A stretch of DNA of 64,000 bases from Variovorax sp. Root318D1 (GTDB taxonomy: Bacteria; Pseudomonadota; Gammaproteobacteria; Burkholderiales; Burkholderiaceae_C), in contig NZ_LMCQ01000002.1 of assembly GCF_001424835.1 (NCBI RefSeq), positions 152,156 to 216,155 of the forward strand, read 5' to 3'. The translations under genes and the position numbers were made by a program. The notes beneath the pieces are model-generated. The model did no database searches and was not told where the DNA came from. It worked only from the letters and a program-made list of their open reading frames with translations. Shown one piece after another: positions 8,918-21,831 of this stretch (position 1 is the stretch's first letter; every line of letters begins with the position of its first letter).

Positions 8918-10722
8918 GCTCCTCCGACATCGACGACGCGGCCATCGTGCCGGTCCCGCCCGAAGCCGAGAAAAAAGAAGCGGAGACGACGAAAGCGTCC
9001 GGCCAGTCTTCGGATGCTGGGGCCGAAGCCCTGCCCGGGTCAGCCGGCGAGGGGGAAGCTCCAAAGAAGCGGCGTCCCCGCCGCAAGAAGACAGCCGAGC
9101 AGGCCCTGGAGGGTGAAGCCGCGGCACCCGTGGCGGCCGAGGCTTCCGAACCTGTGGTTGACGCCGCCCCGGATGTTGTGCCAGTCGCCGAGGCTCCGGC
9201 CGAGGTTGCCGCTCCCCCTGTAGCCGCCGAACGACAGGAGCCCCGGGAACGCCGCGCGGAAGAGCCTGTCCGCACCAGCAGCCAGGACGACGGCGACGAA
9301 GAGGAAGAAGAAGAGCCCGACGAGGAAGAGGACGACCTCGACCGCGCACGCCGGGCCGCCGATCGCGAGCAGCGCAATGCGCCGCCGCCCGAGCCCATCC
9401 GCTTCGCGGACGTCATCTCTGGCCAGTTCGACGCCGACGAAGAAAGCCCCGAGGTCCCGCCGCTCAAGCGCGTGCTGCTGCCCGAAGCCGACTCACCCAA
9501 GCTGCACAAGGTGCTGGCGCAGGCGGGACTGGGCTCGCGGCTCGAGATGGAGCAGCTGATTCTTCAGGGCCGTATTTCCGTCAACAACGAGCCGGCCCAC
9601 ATCGGGCAGCGGATCCAGTACGGCGACCAGGTCAAGATCAACGGCAAGCCGATCCGCTACCGCATTGCGCCGCCTCCGCCGCGCGTCATCGCGTACCACA
9701 AGCCTGTCGGCGAAGTCGTCACGCACGACGATCCGCAGAACCGACCCACGGTGTTTCGCAAGCTGCCGCGCCTGCAACAGGGCAAGTGGCAATCGGTCGG
9801 CCGGCTCGACCTGAACACCGAAGGCCTGCTGCTGTTCAGCAGCTCCGGCGACCTGGCCAACCAGTTGATGCACCCGCGCTTCGGCCTGGAGCGCGAATAC
9901 GCCGTGCGCGTGCTGGGTGCGCTCGATGCCGAGGAAAAGAAGCGCTTGCTCGAAGGCGTTCGGCTCGACGACGGCATGGCCCAGTTCGGCACGATCGAAG
10001 AGGGCGGCGGCGAGGGTTCCAACCACTGGTACCGCGTCACCATTTCCGAAGGCCGCAACCGCGAGGTTCGGCGGCTGTTCGAGTCGGTGGGCCACGCGGT
10101 CAGCCGACTGATCCGCATTCGCTACGGGGCCATGGTGCTGCCACGAGGCCTGAAGCGCGGCGCCTGGATGGAGCTGGACGAACGCGACATCAACGCGCTG
10201 TTCCAGGCTTCAGGCGGCGGTGCACCGCGTCCCCCGCAGCAGCAACAACGCGGCCCGGGCGGACAAGAGGGCGTCGGCGGCGGCCGGAACGGCCGCAACA
10301 AGAAGCGGCGCGGCAACCGCAATGCCGGCGGTGGCCAAGCGCCGCGCGATGAAAATCGCGAGGCACCCATTCCAAATCCGCTCGGCGACGGCCGTCCGCC
10401 GCGGGGCGAGCGCGGAGGCCGCGCCAACCGCGGCGGCGGTGGCGGTGGCGGTGGGGGCAACGCCGGCCAGCCGCCGCAAGGACGCCGTGGCAACAACAAC
10501 AACAGCAATCGCGGCAACCGTCAGGGCGAGGAGCGTCCGCCAAGCGGCGCGAACCAACCTGATCCGATGAAGACCTCGCTCGGTTACATCGGCGCCGACA
10601 GCTTTTCGCGCCAGCGCAAGGAGCAGCGGCAGGGGCCAGGGCGCCGAGGCGGCGGCCCATCGGGAGGCGGTTTCGGCGGCGGTGGCGGCGGCCCCGGCGG
10701 AAATCGGCGCCGCGGACGCTGA
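8914..10722 (+). CDS. rluB: 23S rRNA pseudouridine synthase RluB with long disordered ends
   Basis: RsuA-family enzyme modifying U2605 of 23S rRNA in E. coli. The protein has 602 residues, about twice the E. coli length. Residues 1 to about 190 are acidic and Ala/Pro/Lys-rich low complexity. The S4 domain begins near 195 ([14 protein letters not shown]) and the catalytic motif GRLDLNTEG lies near 296. From about 430 a Gly/Arg/Asn-rich tail follows, with a run of nine glycines. The two extensions look disordered and RGG-like, suggesting extra RNA or ribosome contacts. Confidence 0.92.
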   Translation: MSSSDIDDAAIVPVPPEAEKKEAETTKASGQSSDAGAEALPGSAGEGEAPKKRRPRRKKTAEQALEGEAAAPVAAEASEPVVDAAPDVVPVAEAPAEVAAPPVAAERQEPRERRAEEPVRTSSQDDGDEEEEEEPDEEEDDLDRARRAADREQRNAPPPEPIRFADVISGQFDADEESPEVPPLKRVLLPEADSPKLHKVLAQAGLGSRLEMEQLILQGRISVNNEPAHIGQRIQYGDQVKINGKPIRYRIAPPPPRVIAYHKPVGEVVTHDDPQNRPTVFRKLPRLQQGKWQSVGRLDLNTEGLLLFSSSGDLANQLMHPRFGLEREYAVRVLGALDAEEKKRLLEGVRLDDGMAQFGTIEEGGGEGSNHWYRVTISEGRNREVRRLFESVGHAVSRLIRIRYGAMVLPRGLKRGAWMELDERDINALFQASGGGAPRPPQQQQRGPGGQEGVGGGRNGRNKKRRGNRNAGGGQAPRDENREAPIPNPLGDGRPPRGERGGRANRGGGGGGGGGNAGQPPQGRRGNNNNSNRGNRQGEERPPSGANQPDPMKTSLGYIGADSFSRQRKEQRQGPGRRGGGPSGGGFGGGGGGPGGNRRRGR

Positions 10723-10872
10723 AAGCCAGATGCCAGCGCAGCCTTTCGCGGGGTTTTCACCAACCCCGGGGGTTGCGCCGGTTAAAATCAGAGGCTTTGT
10801 CGACGCCCGACGCAACAAATTCGTCGCAGTTGTGACAAAACACTTCAAAATCAAAGCTCAGGAAGCATTTCA

Positions 10873-11298
10873 ATGGCTATCGAACGTACCCTCTCCATCA
10901 TCAAGCCCGACGCCGTTGCCAAGAACGTCATCGGCAAGATCGTTTCCCGCTTCGAAGCTGCCGGCCTCAAGATCGTTGCCGCCAAGCTGGTGCATCTGTC
11001 GCGCAACGAAGCCGAGCAGTTTTACTCGGTCCATAAAGAACGCCCGTTCTTCAAGGACCTGGTCGAATTCATGATCTCCGGCCCCGTGTTCGTGCAAGTG
11101 CTCGAAGGCGAAGACGCCATCGCCAAGAACCGCGACCTGATGGGCGCCACGGACCCCAAGAAGGCGGCTCCCGGCACCATCCGCGCCGACTTTGCCGACA
11201 GCATCGACGCCAACGCCGTGCACGGCTCCGACGCCCCTGAAACCGCAGCGAACGAAGTCGCCTTCTTCTTCGCCGGCCTCAACGTCTACGCGCGCTGA
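10873..11298 (+). CDS. ndk: Nucleoside diphosphate kinase
   Basis: Balances NTP and dNTP pools by phosphate transfer through a phospho-histidine. 141 residues, full length. The start [12 protein letters not shown] and the active-site NAVHGSDA (His within) near residue 116 are intact. The preceding 150-base gap probably holds the promoter of the ndk-rlmN run; an AT-rich TAAAAT lies near 10783, but no matching -35 is clear. rlmN begins 21 bases after the stop. Confidence 0.96.
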   Translation: MAIERTLSIIKPDAVAKNVIGKIVSRFEAAGLKIVAAKLVHLSRNEAEQFYSVHKERPFFKDLVEFMISGPVFVQVLEGEDAIAKNRDLMGATDPKKAAPGTIRADFADSIDANAVHGSDAPETAANEVAFFFAGLNVYAR

Positions 11299-11319
11299 AG
11301 CCGCACCCCGGCTGATTTC

Positions 11320-12471
<1,152 letters not shown>

Positions 12472-12475
12472 CCCC

Positions 12476-13330
12476 ATGAGCATGGCCTTTCCGATGGCGA
12501 CCGCGAGCGCACAGCGGCTGCTGGCCGCAAGCGTTGCCGGTGTCGCCGTGGCGTTTCTGCTCGCGGGCTGCGTCAATACGCGGACCACCACCACCAGCCT
12601 GGCCGATACCAGTTCTGGCAAGGGCACGGAGATCGTCACCGAATCCGACGAAACCAGCCGGCAACGCCGCGCTCGGCTGCGCATGGAACTGGCCTCGGGC
12701 TATTTCGAGCACGGCCAGAACACCGTGGCGCTCGACGAGATCAAGCAGGCCCTGGCTGCCGACCCCAACTACGCGGATGCCTACAACCTGCGAGGCCTGG
12801 TCTACATGCGGCTGGAGGATGCCGGCATGGCCGAAGACAGCTTCCGCCGTGCCATTGCCATCAACCCGCGTGATCCCAACGTGCGGCACAACTACGGATG
12901 GCTGCTGTGCCAGCAGAACCGCTATGGCGATGCGACCCAGCAATTCACCTCTGCGCTTGCGGTGCCGAGCTACACGGACCGCGCCAAGACGCTCATGACG
13001 CAGGGTGTCTGCCAGCTCAGGGCCGGCCAGCGTGTGGAGGCGGAGCGCACTCTCATGCAGGCCTACGAGATCGACGCCGGCAATCCGGTGATCGGGCTCA
13101 ACCTGGCCTCGATCCTTGCGCAGCGCGAGGAGTGGCAGCGTGCGCAGTTCTACATCCGCCGCGTCAACAACAGTCCTTCGGCCAATGCGGAGACGCTCTG
13201 GCTCGGCCTCAAGATCGAACGACGGCTCAACAACCGCGAAGCTGTTGCGCAGTTGGGAGGGCAACTGCAACGGCGCTTCCCGCAATCCCGGGAGGCAATC
13301 GCGTACGAGCGCGGGAATTTCAATGACTGA
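12476..13330 (+). CDS. pilW: PilW/PilF-type TPR lipoprotein
   Basis: Type IV pilus biogenesis pilotin: the family helps secretin PilQ reach and multimerise in the outer membrane. 284 residues from the ATG after rlmN; a signal peptide with lipobox LLAGC puts the lipid Cys at residue 32. TPR repeats cover about residues 65-260 (for example ADAYNLRGLVYMRL). Its position between rlmN and rodZ is the conserved one. Overlaps the next ATG by 8 bases. Confidence 0.88.
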   Translation: MSMAFPMATASAQRLLAASVAGVAVAFLLAGCVNTRTTTTSLADTSSGKGTEIVTESDETSRQRRARLRMELASGYFEHGQNTVALDEIKQALAADPNYADAYNLRGLVYMRLEDAGMAEDSFRRAIAINPRDPNVRHNYGWLLCQQNRYGDATQQFTSALAVPSYTDRAKTLMTQGVCQLRAGQRVEAERTLMQAYEIDAGNPVIGLNLASILAQREEWQRAQFYIRRVNNSPSANAETLWLGLKIERRLNNREAVAQLGGQLQRRFPQSREAIAYERGNFND

Positions 13331-14311
13331 ACGGGTTTCGGAGTTCGGCACTTCCGCGGCACTGCCGCTCGAGGAAGGCGACAACACGCACAAGACAGCC
13401 GGCGACATGCTTCGCGAAGCACGCGAGGCGCACGGTCTGCACATCGAAATGGTGGCCGCGGCCCTCAAGGTGCCGCCGCAAAAGCTCATGGCACTCGAGG
13501 CGGACGACATTGCGTCGTTGCCCGACCCGGTCTTTGCCCGGGCCTTGGCAAGCAGCGTCTGCCGGGCCCTGCGCATCGATCCCGCCCCCGTGCTCGCAAA
13601 GCTGCCGGGCGCACAGCGCACGCCGCTGGCGTCGGCCGACCGCACGCTGAAGGGCAAGGTCGTTTCCGGCACGCCGCGCTGGAGCGGCGGCCGCTCCAGC
13701 GGACTTCCGTCGCGCCCGCTGTGGACGGTCGTGGCGCTGCTTCTCGTTGGCGCTGCCATCCTGTTCTGGCTGCCCCAATCGGTGTTCGACCAGGTCGGTG
13801 CTTCGGTGTCGCGCTGGACCGCGCGCGGCGAGGGTGAAACGAATTCGGCGGCCGGGGCGCCCGCAGCCGCACCAGCGCCAGGCGCACCATCCGTCGTCGT
13901 CGAAAACACACTGGTCACGCCGGTGGCCCCTACAACGACTGCGCCATCCGCGACAGCTGCCGCGCCCGCGGCAGGCGCCGTTCCGCAGGCGGCGTTGCCC
14001 CCGTCCGGCACGAGCGCCGCCGCCGCATCGGCATCGCCCACATCTGCCACGGCCGTTGCTGCTGCAGCCGGCAACCAGCCGCTTGTCTTCGTCGCGCGCG
14101 AAGAATGCTGGATCACGGTCACGGAAGCCGGCGGCAAGCAGCTGCTGCGCCGCAGCCTGAAGGCTGGCGAAACTGTCGGTTTGTCGGGCGCGCTGCCGCT
14201 GTCGGTGGTGGTGGGCCGGGCCTCGGCGGTCGATGTGCAGGTGCGCGGAAAGCCCTACGATCTGAAGCCTGTCACGCGCGGCGGCGGCGTGGCGCGTTTC
14301 GAGGTGACATC

Positions 14312-14315
<4 letters not shown>
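13323..14315 (+). CDS. rodZ: RodZ-like helix-turn-helix membrane protein
   Basis: 330 residues. An N-terminal cytoplasmic HTH_25 domain (about 22-90) contains [13 protein letters not shown]. One membrane helix lies near 138-155 ([17 protein letters not shown]). A long Ala/Pro/Thr-rich periplasmic linker leads to a DUF4115 beta domain (about 255-330). In E. coli RodZ links MreB to the elongasome. Its stop overlaps the GTG of ispG (GTGA at 14312-14315). It is the usual neighbour of ispG. Confidence 0.87.
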
Positions 14316-15589
<1,274 letters not shown>

Positions 15590-15603
15590 ACCTCCGCAGA
15601 CTC

Positions 15604-16914
15604 ATGGCTGAAAAACTGAATGCCGTCAAAGGCATGAACGACATATTGCCGCCCGAATCGGCGCGCTGGGAGTGGCTCGAGGCCACCGTGCGCGACCTGA
15701 TGGGCCGCTTTGCATACCGCAACGTGCGCACGCCGATCCTGGAGCACACGGCGCTCTTCGTGCGCGGCATCGGCGAGGTGACCGACATCGTCGAGAAGGA
15801 GATGTACTCCTTCCAGGACCGCTCCGACAAATACGGCGACAACGACCACCTGACGCTGCGGCCCGAGAATACCGCCGGCCTCGTGCGCGCGGTGATCGAG
15901 CACAACATGCTGTACGACGGCGGCAAGCGCCTCTGGTACACGGGCCCGATGTTCCGGCGCGAGAAGCCCCAGCGCGGACGCTTTCGCCAGTTTCACCAGA
16001 TCGGCGCCGAGGCGCTCGGCTTTGCCGGACCCGACGTCGATGCCGAACTGATCCTGCTGGCCAACGCCCTGTGGAAGGCCATCGGGCTGACCGACGTTCG
16101 TCTGGAGCTCAACAGCCTGGGACAGCCCGCCGAGCGCGCGCTGCACCGCGCCCAGCTCATTGCCCACTTCGAGAAGCATGCCGACAAGCTCGACGAGGAC
16201 GGCAAGCGCCGCCTGCACAGCAATCCGCTGCGCATTCTCGACACCAAGAATCCGGCGATGAAGGAGGTGGTCGAGTCCGCCCCCCGGCTCATCGACTTCC
16301 TGGGTGCCGAATCGCTGGCCCACTTCGACGGCCTCAAGGCCATCCTCGATGCCAACGGCGTGGCCTACACCATCAACCCGCGGCTGGTGCGCGGCCTCGA
16401 CTACTACAACCTCAGCGTGTTCGAGTTCGTCACTGATCGCCTCGGCTCGCAGGGCACGGTGTGCGCCGGCGGCCGCTACGACGACCTCATTGCGCAGATC
16501 GGCGGCAAGCCGGCGCCCGCGGTGGGATGGGCCATCGGCGTCGAGCGCGTGCTCGACCTGATGAAAGAGCAGGGCGCCGCCATTGCCGCGCCAGTGCCCG
16601 ACGTCTATGCCGTGGTGCCCGATGCCGCGGCCATGCCGGTCGTGCTGCGCACTCTGCAGCAGTTGCGCGACGCCGGTGTCCGCGTGCAGATGCATGCGGC
16701 CACCGTCGACGGCATGGGAAGCTTCAAGTCCCAGTTCAAGAAAGCCGACGCCAGCGGCGCCGCCTATGCGCTGATTTTCGGCGCCGATGAACTTGCGCGC
16801 GGCGAAGTGACTCTCAAGTCGTTGCGCGACGGAAGCGGTGCGCAGAGCGCCCGCACTCTTGCCGAGGTGGCCACCTGGGCCGCCACCCTACAATCGCCGG
16901 CTCCCAACATCTGA
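15604..16914 (+). CDS. hisS: Histidyl-tRNA synthetase
   Basis: Class II aminoacyl-tRNA synthetase charging tRNA-His. 436 residues. Motif 2 region LTLRPENTA, the histidine-specific signatures LVRGLDYYN and CAGGRYDDL, and motif 3 [11 protein letters not shown] are all present. A C-terminal anticodon-binding domain follows. The next gene starts 5 bases later. Confidence 0.97.
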   Translation: MAEKLNAVKGMNDILPPESARWEWLEATVRDLMGRFAYRNVRTPILEHTALFVRGIGEVTDIVEKEMYSFQDRSDKYGDNDHLTLRPENTAGLVRAVIEHNMLYDGGKRLWYTGPMFRREKPQRGRFRQFHQIGAEALGFAGPDVDAELILLANALWKAIGLTDVRLELNSLGQPAERALHRAQLIAHFEKHADKLDEDGKRRLHSNPLRILDTKNPAMKEVVESAPRLIDFLGAESLAHFDGLKAILDANGVAYTINPRLVRGLDYYNLSVFEFVTDRLGSQGTVCAGGRYDDLIAQIGGKPAPAVGWAIGVERVLDLMKEQGAAIAAPVPDVYAVVPDAAAMPVVLRTLQQLRDAGVRVQMHAATVDGMGSFKSQFKKADASGAAYALIFGADELARGEVTLKSLRDGSGAQSARTLAEVATWAATLQSPAPNI

Positions 16915-16919
16915 TACGC

Positions 16920-17612
16920 ATGGCAACCCATCTCGATCTCGACGAACAGGAACAGCTCGACCAGCTCAAGCATTTCTGGAACACCTACGGCACCCTGATC
17001 ACCTGGGTGGTGCTGCTCGTGGCCGGTGCCTTCGTGGCCTGGAACGGCTGGCAGTATTTCCAGCGCAACAAGGCGGCGCAGGCCGCGGCGCTCTACGACG
17101 AGGTCGAGCGCAGCACGCAGTCCGGCGACGTGGAACGCATCCAGCGCGTGCTGGGCGACATGAAAGAGCGCTTTGCCGGCACGGCCTATGCGCAGCAGGC
17201 CGGTTTGCTCGCCGCCAAGACGCTGTACGAGAAGGGCAACCTCGAAGCCTCGCGCGCAGCCCTTGGCTGGGTAGCGCAAAGCGCCGTCGATCCGGGCTAC
17301 CAGGCGATCGCCAAGCTGCGGCTCGCGGCCGAGTTGCTGGACAGCAAGTCCTACGACGAAGCGCTCAAGCAGCTGTCGGGCAACGTGCCCAAGGACTTCG
17401 AGCCACTGGTGGCCGACCGCAAGGGCGACATCTACATGGCCCAGGGCAAGCGTGCTGAAGCGCAGGCCGAATACCGCAAGGCCTGGACCGGCCTTGGCGC
17501 GACATCCGATTACCGGCGCCTGGTGGAATTCAAGCTCAACGCGGCCGGCGTCGACCCGAAGAGCCTGGCACCCGTGATCACCGTCACGCCAGCAGCCCCC
17601 AAAACTTCCTGA
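16920..17612 (+). CDS. YfgM-like TPR membrane protein
   Basis: 230 residues: a short cytosolic segment, one membrane helix at about 23-42 (LITWVVLLVAGAFVAW) and a periplasmic TPR-like domain (DUF2133/YfgM family). In E. coli YfgM is an ancillary SecYEG/PpiD-associated chaperone component. The hisS-yfgM-bamB-der order matches E. coli and other proteobacteria. bamB begins 7 bases downstream. Confidence 0.88.
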   Translation: MATHLDLDEQEQLDQLKHFWNTYGTLITWVVLLVAGAFVAWNGWQYFQRNKAAQAAALYDEVERSTQSGDVERIQRVLGDMKERFAGTAYAQQAGLLAAKTLYEKGNLEASRAALGWVAQSAVDPGYQAIAKLRLAAELLDSKSYDEALKQLSGNVPKDFEPLVADRKGDIYMAQGKRAEAQAEYRKAWTGLGATSDYRRLVEFKLNAAGVDPKSLAPVITVTPAAPKTS

Positions 17613-17619
17613 TCGCATT

Positions 17620-18762
17620 ATGAATTTCAAGCGTCTCATGCCTGAATCGTCCGCCCTGCGTGCGGGCTCGGCCCTTCTCCTGGCAGCAATGCTGGCCGCC
17701 TGCTCCGGCACCAGCAAGCCCAAGCCGGTCGAACTGCCCGCCAACCCCGCGTTGTTCGGCGTGCGTCAAGCATGGAGCGTTCGCATTCCGGCCGTGAGCT
17801 TCCCGCTCGCCACCGACGTCAGTGGCGACATCGTCACCTTGGCCGGTACCGACGGCACTGTGGTTGCCATCGATGCGCGTGCCGGCCGCGAAACCTGGCG
17901 CGCCAACGTGGGCGCCAAGCTGGCGGCGGGCGTCGGCAGCGACGGCTCGCTGGCGGCTGTGGTCACCACCAACAACGAGCTGGTCGCCATCGAAGGCGGC
18001 AAGGTTCTGTGGAAGCAGCGGCTCTCGGCCCAGGCCTTCACAGCGCCGCTGGTGGCTGGCCGGCGCGTTTTCGTGCAGACCGCCGACCGCAGCATCACCG
18101 CCTGGGATGGCCAGAGCGGCCGCCGCCTGTGGCTGCAGCAGCGCACCGCCGAAAACCTCGTGCTGAAGAAGTCGGGTGTCCTGGTTGCGGTGGGCGACAC
18201 GCTGGTGTCAGGCATCGGCGGCCGCCTGGTCGGCATCAATCCGGCCAACGGCACCTCGCGCTGGGAAGCCCCGATTGCAGCACCCCGCGGCACCAACGAC
18301 GTGGAGCGCCTGGTCGATCTGACCGGAAGCGTGAGCCGTGTCGGCGACACGGTCTGTGCACGGGCCTACTACGCCAACGTGGGCTGCGTCGACACCGCGC
18401 GCGGCCAGCTGCTCTGGAGCAAGCCCGCCGTGGGCGCCGAGGGCGTGAGCGGTGACGAAAGCTTTGTCTACGGCACCGAGAGCGACGGCAGCGTCGTGGC
18501 CTGGCGTCGAGCAGACGGCGAGCGCGCCTGGCAGTCGACCCGCTTCAAGAACCGCGTCTTGACCGGCCCGCTGGCCGTGGGGCGTTCGCTGGTCATCGGC
18601 GAAAGCACGGGAACACTGCACTTCGTTTCCCGCGAAGACGGCGCGCTGCTCAACCGCGTCACGCCCGACGGTTCCGCCATCGGCGTGACCCCGGTGATGG
18701 CCGGCAACACGGTTGTCGTCGTGACTGCGAATGGCGGTGTGTTTGGATATCGCCCTGAATAA
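17620..18762 (+). CDS. bamB: Outer membrane assembly lipoprotein BamB
   Basis: Beta-propeller lipoprotein of the BAM complex, 380 residues. The signal peptide ends in lipobox LAACS, with Cys near residue 27. PQQ-type propeller repeats follow, each with an AxDARxGxxxW-like signature such as AIDARAGRETWR. Together with bamD earlier in the window, two BAM accessory lipoproteins are present. Confidence 0.94.
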   Translation: MNFKRLMPESSALRAGSALLLAAMLAACSGTSKPKPVELPANPALFGVRQAWSVRIPAVSFPLATDVSGDIVTLAGTDGTVVAIDARAGRETWRANVGAKLAAGVGSDGSLAAVVTTNNELVAIEGGKVLWKQRLSAQAFTAPLVAGRRVFVQTADRSITAWDGQSGRRLWLQQRTAENLVLKKSGVLVAVGDTLVSGIGGRLVGINPANGTSRWEAPIAAPRGTNDVERLVDLTGSVSRVGDTVCARAYYANVGCVDTARGQLLWSKPAVGAEGVSGDESFVYGTESDGSVVAWRRADGERAWQSTRFKNRVLTGPLAVGRSLVIGESTGTLHFVSREDGALLNRVTPDGSAIGVTPVMAGNTVVVVTANGGVFGYRPE

Positions 18763-18813
18763 TTACTTCCTGCAAGGCCCGACCATGAAAACCGCGCCCA
18801 TGAAAGGCCGGCC

Positions 18814-20160
18814 ATGAAGCCGGTCGTGGCCCTGGTCGGGCGTCCGAATGTCGGCAAGTCGACCCTGTTCAACCGCCTGACGCAGACGCGCGACGCCATC
18901 GTTGCCGACTTTGCCGGGCTCACGCGCGACCGCCATTACGGCAATGGCCGCCTGGGCAAGCACGAATTCATCGTGATCGACACCGGGGGCTTCGAGCCCG
19001 ATGCCGGTAGCGGCATCTACAAGGAAATGGCCAAGCAGACGCGCCAGGCCGTGGCCGAGGCCGACGTGGTGATCTTCGTGGTCGATGCCCGCGAGGGCCT
19101 TTCGGCGCAAGACCACGACATTGCCAACGAGCTGCGCCGGCTGGGCAAGCCTTGCGTGCTGGCGGCCAACAAGGCCGAAGGCATGCACGACGGCACCAAG
19201 CTGGTCGATTTCTACGAGCTCGGCTTTGGCGACGTGCACGGCGTGTCCGCAGCGCACGGGCAGGGCATGCGCGACCTGGTCGAACTGGCGCTCGCTCCGC
19301 TGAACCTGCCTGATCCCGACGACGAGACCGACGAAGACGATGACGTCAACAAGCCGATCAAGCTGGCGGTGGCCGGCCGGCCCAACGTGGGCAAGTCCAC
19401 GCTGATCAACACCTGGCTTGGCGAAGAACGCCTGGTGGCCTTCGACTTGCCGGGCACCACGCGCGATGCCATCTCGGTCCCGTTCGAACGCAACGGACAG
19501 CGCTTCGAGCTGATCGACACGGCTGGTCTGCGCCGCAAGGGCAAGGTGTTCGAGGCAATCGAGAAGTTCTCGGTCGTCAAGACGCTGCAGGCCATCGAGT
19601 CGGCCAACGTCGTGCTGCTGCTGCTCGATGCCACTCAAGGCGTGACCGACCAGGACGCGCACATTGCCGGCTATATCCTGGAAAGCGGGCGGGCAGTGGT
19701 GATTGCCATCAACAAGTGGGACGCGGTCGACAGCTATCAGCGCGAGCAGATCCAGCGCCAGATCGAAACCCGGCTGCCGTTCCTCAAGTTCGCGTCGCTG
19801 CACTTCATCTCGGCCATCAGGCGCCAGGGCCTGGGTCCCGTGTGGCAGGCCATTGCGCAGGCCCACAAGTCGGCCACGCGGAAGATGTCGACCCCCGTCC
19901 TGACCCGGCTGCTGCTGGAAGCGGTGCAGTTCCAGGCGCCAAAACGTGCGGGCATGTTCCGGCCCAAGCTGCGCTATGCGCACCAGGGCGGCATGAATCC
20001 GCCGGTGATCATCATCCATGGCAACTCGCTGGAGCATGTCACCGAGGCATACAAGCGCTTTCTCGAAGGGCGTTTTCGCAAGGAATTCGATCTGGTCGGC
20101 ACGCCCTTGCGCATCCAGTTCAAAAGCTCGCAAAATCCATTTGCGGACAAGGACGATTAA
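18814..20160 (+). CDS. der: Ribosome biogenesis GTPase Der (EngA)
   Basis: Essential double-GTPase for 50S subunit maturation, 448 residues. Two G domains each carry the P-loop GRPNVGKST (about residues 9-17 and 189-197), with DTGG and DTAG switch motifs and NKAE/NKWD specificity motifs. A C-terminal KH-like domain follows. The ATG is 51 bases after bamB; an earlier in-frame ATG does not add family sequence. Confidence 0.97.
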   Translation: MKPVVALVGRPNVGKSTLFNRLTQTRDAIVADFAGLTRDRHYGNGRLGKHEFIVIDTGGFEPDAGSGIYKEMAKQTRQAVAEADVVIFVVDAREGLSAQDHDIANELRRLGKPCVLAANKAEGMHDGTKLVDFYELGFGDVHGVSAAHGQGMRDLVELALAPLNLPDPDDETDEDDDVNKPIKLAVAGRPNVGKSTLINTWLGEERLVAFDLPGTTRDAISVPFERNGQRFELIDTAGLRRKGKVFEAIEKFSVVKTLQAIESANVVLLLLDATQGVTDQDAHIAGYILESGRAVVIAINKWDAVDSYQREQIQRQIETRLPFLKFASLHFISAIRRQGLGPVWQAIAQAHKSATRKMSTPVLTRLLLEAVQFQAPKRAGMFRPKLRYAHQGGMNPPVIIIHGNSLEHVTEAYKRFLEGRFRKEFDLVGTPLRIQFKSSQNPFADKDD

Positions 20161-20323
20161 CGGGCTTGGCGGCTGATGGCAGCCAATGAGCTACGGCTGC
20201 GATAGAAGTTCAACCTTTTGAGAACCGTTATTTTTCAAAGGCTTTTGACCACGATTGCTGCTGTGCAGAAACCCTGTGTTAAGGTCATCTCTCCAACAAC
20301 TACTCTTGAACACGGAGAATATC

Positions 20324-20569
20324 GTGAGCAATAAAGGGCAACTTCTACAAGACCCGTTTCTGAATACCCTGCGTCGCGAGCATGTGCCGGTTTCCATTTA
20401 TTTGGTGAACGGTATCAAGCTGCAGGGCCAGATCGAGTCTTTCGACCAGTACGTCGTATTGCTTCGCAATACGGTGACGCAAATGGTCTACAAGCACGCC
20501 ATTTCCACTATCGTGCCGGGTCGTGCCGTCAACTTCTCGGCTGCCGAGAACGAAGACGCCGCAGCCTGA
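20324..20569 (+). CDS. hfq: RNA chaperone Hfq
   Basis: Sm-like hexameric RNA chaperone that pairs small RNAs with mRNAs. 81 residues from the GTG start; the core ([30 protein letters not shown]) is intact and the C-terminal tail is short compared with the 102-residue E. coli protein. An AGGAG-like site (CGGAGA) sits 7 bases before GTG. The 164-base gap before it is AT-richer and probably holds the hfq promoter, though no strong hexamer pair stands out. Confidence 0.97.
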   Translation: MSNKGQLLQDPFLNTLRREHVPVSIYLVNGIKLQGQIESFDQYVVLLRNTVTQMVYKHAISTIVPGRAVNFSAAENEDAAA

Positions 20570-20578
20570 TCGCGCGGA

Positions 20579-20607
20579 GCGCGGCGGTAACCACCGCCGC
20601 GCTTTTT
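20579..20607 (+). terminator. Intrinsic terminator after hfq
   Basis: Ten-bp perfect stem GCGCGGCGGT/ACCGCCGCGC with AACC loop, followed directly by five T. It lies between hfq and hflX, so hflX either depends on read-through or has its own promoter; a partial terminator would lower hflX relative to hfq. Confidence 0.85.
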
Positions 20608-20623
20608 CCATATTTGATCCCGC

Positions 20624-21793
20624 TTGTCTGAACTGAACTCCCGCCAGGAAGGCGCCGCCGTTCTCGTCGGCGTCGATTTCGGGCTGCCCCATTTCGACAG
20701 CGAACTCGAGGAACTCGGCCTGCTTGCGCAGACCGCAGGCCTCGCGCCTGTCGCGCGCCTCATCTGCAAACGCAAGGCGCCTGACGCGGCGCTCTTCGTT
20801 GGAAGCGGCAAGGCGGACGAAATCAAGGAACTCGCCGCGCTGCATCAAGCCAGCGAGGTCATCTTCGACCAGTCACTGAGCCCCGCGCAGCAACGCAATC
20901 TCGAGCGCCAGCTCGACATTGCTGTCTACGACCGTACGTTTCTCATTCTCGAAATTTTCGCGCAGCGTGCGCGCTCCCATGAAGGCAAGCTGCAGGTCGA
21001 ACTTGCCCGTCTGCAGTACCTGAGCACACGGCTGGTTCGCCGCTGGTCCCACTTGGAGCGCCAGACCGGCGGCGCAGGCGTTCGCGGCGGCCCGGGTGAA
21101 AAGCAGATCGAGCTCGACCGCCGCATGATCAGCGAATCGATCAAGCGAACGCGCGAGCGCCTGGCCAAGGTGCAGAAGCAGCGCGGCACGCAGCGCCGCC
21201 AGCGCGAGCGCCGCGAGACCTTCAACATATCGCTCGTGGGCTACACCAACGCGGGCAAGTCGTCGCTGTTCAATGCGTTGGTCAAGGCACGCGCCTATGC
21301 GGCCGACCAGCTCTTTGCCACGCTCGACACCACCACGCGCAACCTTTATCTTGGCGATGCCCGCCGGCAGGTCTCCATCTCGGACACCGTCGGGTTTATT
21401 CGCGACCTGCCGCACGGCTTGGTCGATGCATTCAAGGCCACGCTCCAAGAGGCGGTCGATGCCGATCTGCTGCTGCACGTGGTGGATGCATCCAACCCGC
21501 ATTACCCCGAGCAGATGGCCGAGGTGCAATCGGTACTTCGCGACATCGGCGCCGACACTGTTCCGCAGCTTTTGGTATTCAACAAGCTCGATGCTCTTGA
21601 AACTGCGCAGCATCCGCTGCATCTGCAGGACGACATGGAAGTCGACGGCGTGCGGGTCCCGCGTATCTTCCTCAGCGCCCGCAGCGGCGAGGGCGTGCCC
21701 TTGCTGCGTGCCGAGCTGGCCCGGCGCTCAGGCTCCGTGGGCGATACGATGACCCCAGAAGCCGACACTGAATTGCACGATACCGCCAATTGA
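20624..21793 (+). CDS. hflX: Ribosome-associated GTPase HflX
   Basis: GTPase that splits stalled 70S ribosomes under stress. 389 residues with a TTG start: an N-terminal HflX domain, a coiled linker (RRMISESIKRTRERL), then the G domain with P-loop GYTNAGKSS near residue 204 and DTVGFIRDLPH. The hfq-hflX-hflK-hflC order is the classical one. Confidence 0.95.
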   Translation: MSELNSRQEGAAVLVGVDFGLPHFDSELEELGLLAQTAGLAPVARLICKRKAPDAALFVGSGKADEIKELAALHQASEVIFDQSLSPAQQRNLERQLDIAVYDRTFLILEIFAQRARSHEGKLQVELARLQYLSTRLVRRWSHLERQTGGAGVRGGPGEKQIELDRRMISESIKRTRERLAKVQKQRGTQRRQRERRETFNISLVGYTNAGKSSLFNALVKARAYAADQLFATLDTTTRNLYLGDARRQVSISDTVGFIRDLPHGLVDAFKATLQEAVDADLLLHVVDASNPHYPEQMAEVQSVLRDIGADTVPQLLVFNKLDALETAQHPLHLQDDMEVDGVRVPRIFLSARSGEGVPLLRAELARRSGSVGDTMTPEADTELHDTAN

Positions 21794-21831
21794 TTGGGCA
21801 CAATCCCGCCACTGACAAGAGAACGAAGCGA

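Noticed and set aside
10420..10470. GGC/GGT-rich run in rluB as a variable tandem repeat
   Set aside because: The unit is irregular (GGCGGT, GGGGGC) and stays in frame as a glycine linker; no evidence of phase variation.
20161..20323. Small RNA gene upstream of hfq
   Set aside because: The stretch is AT-richer but shows no terminator or convincing hairpin; a promoter region for hfq explains it better.
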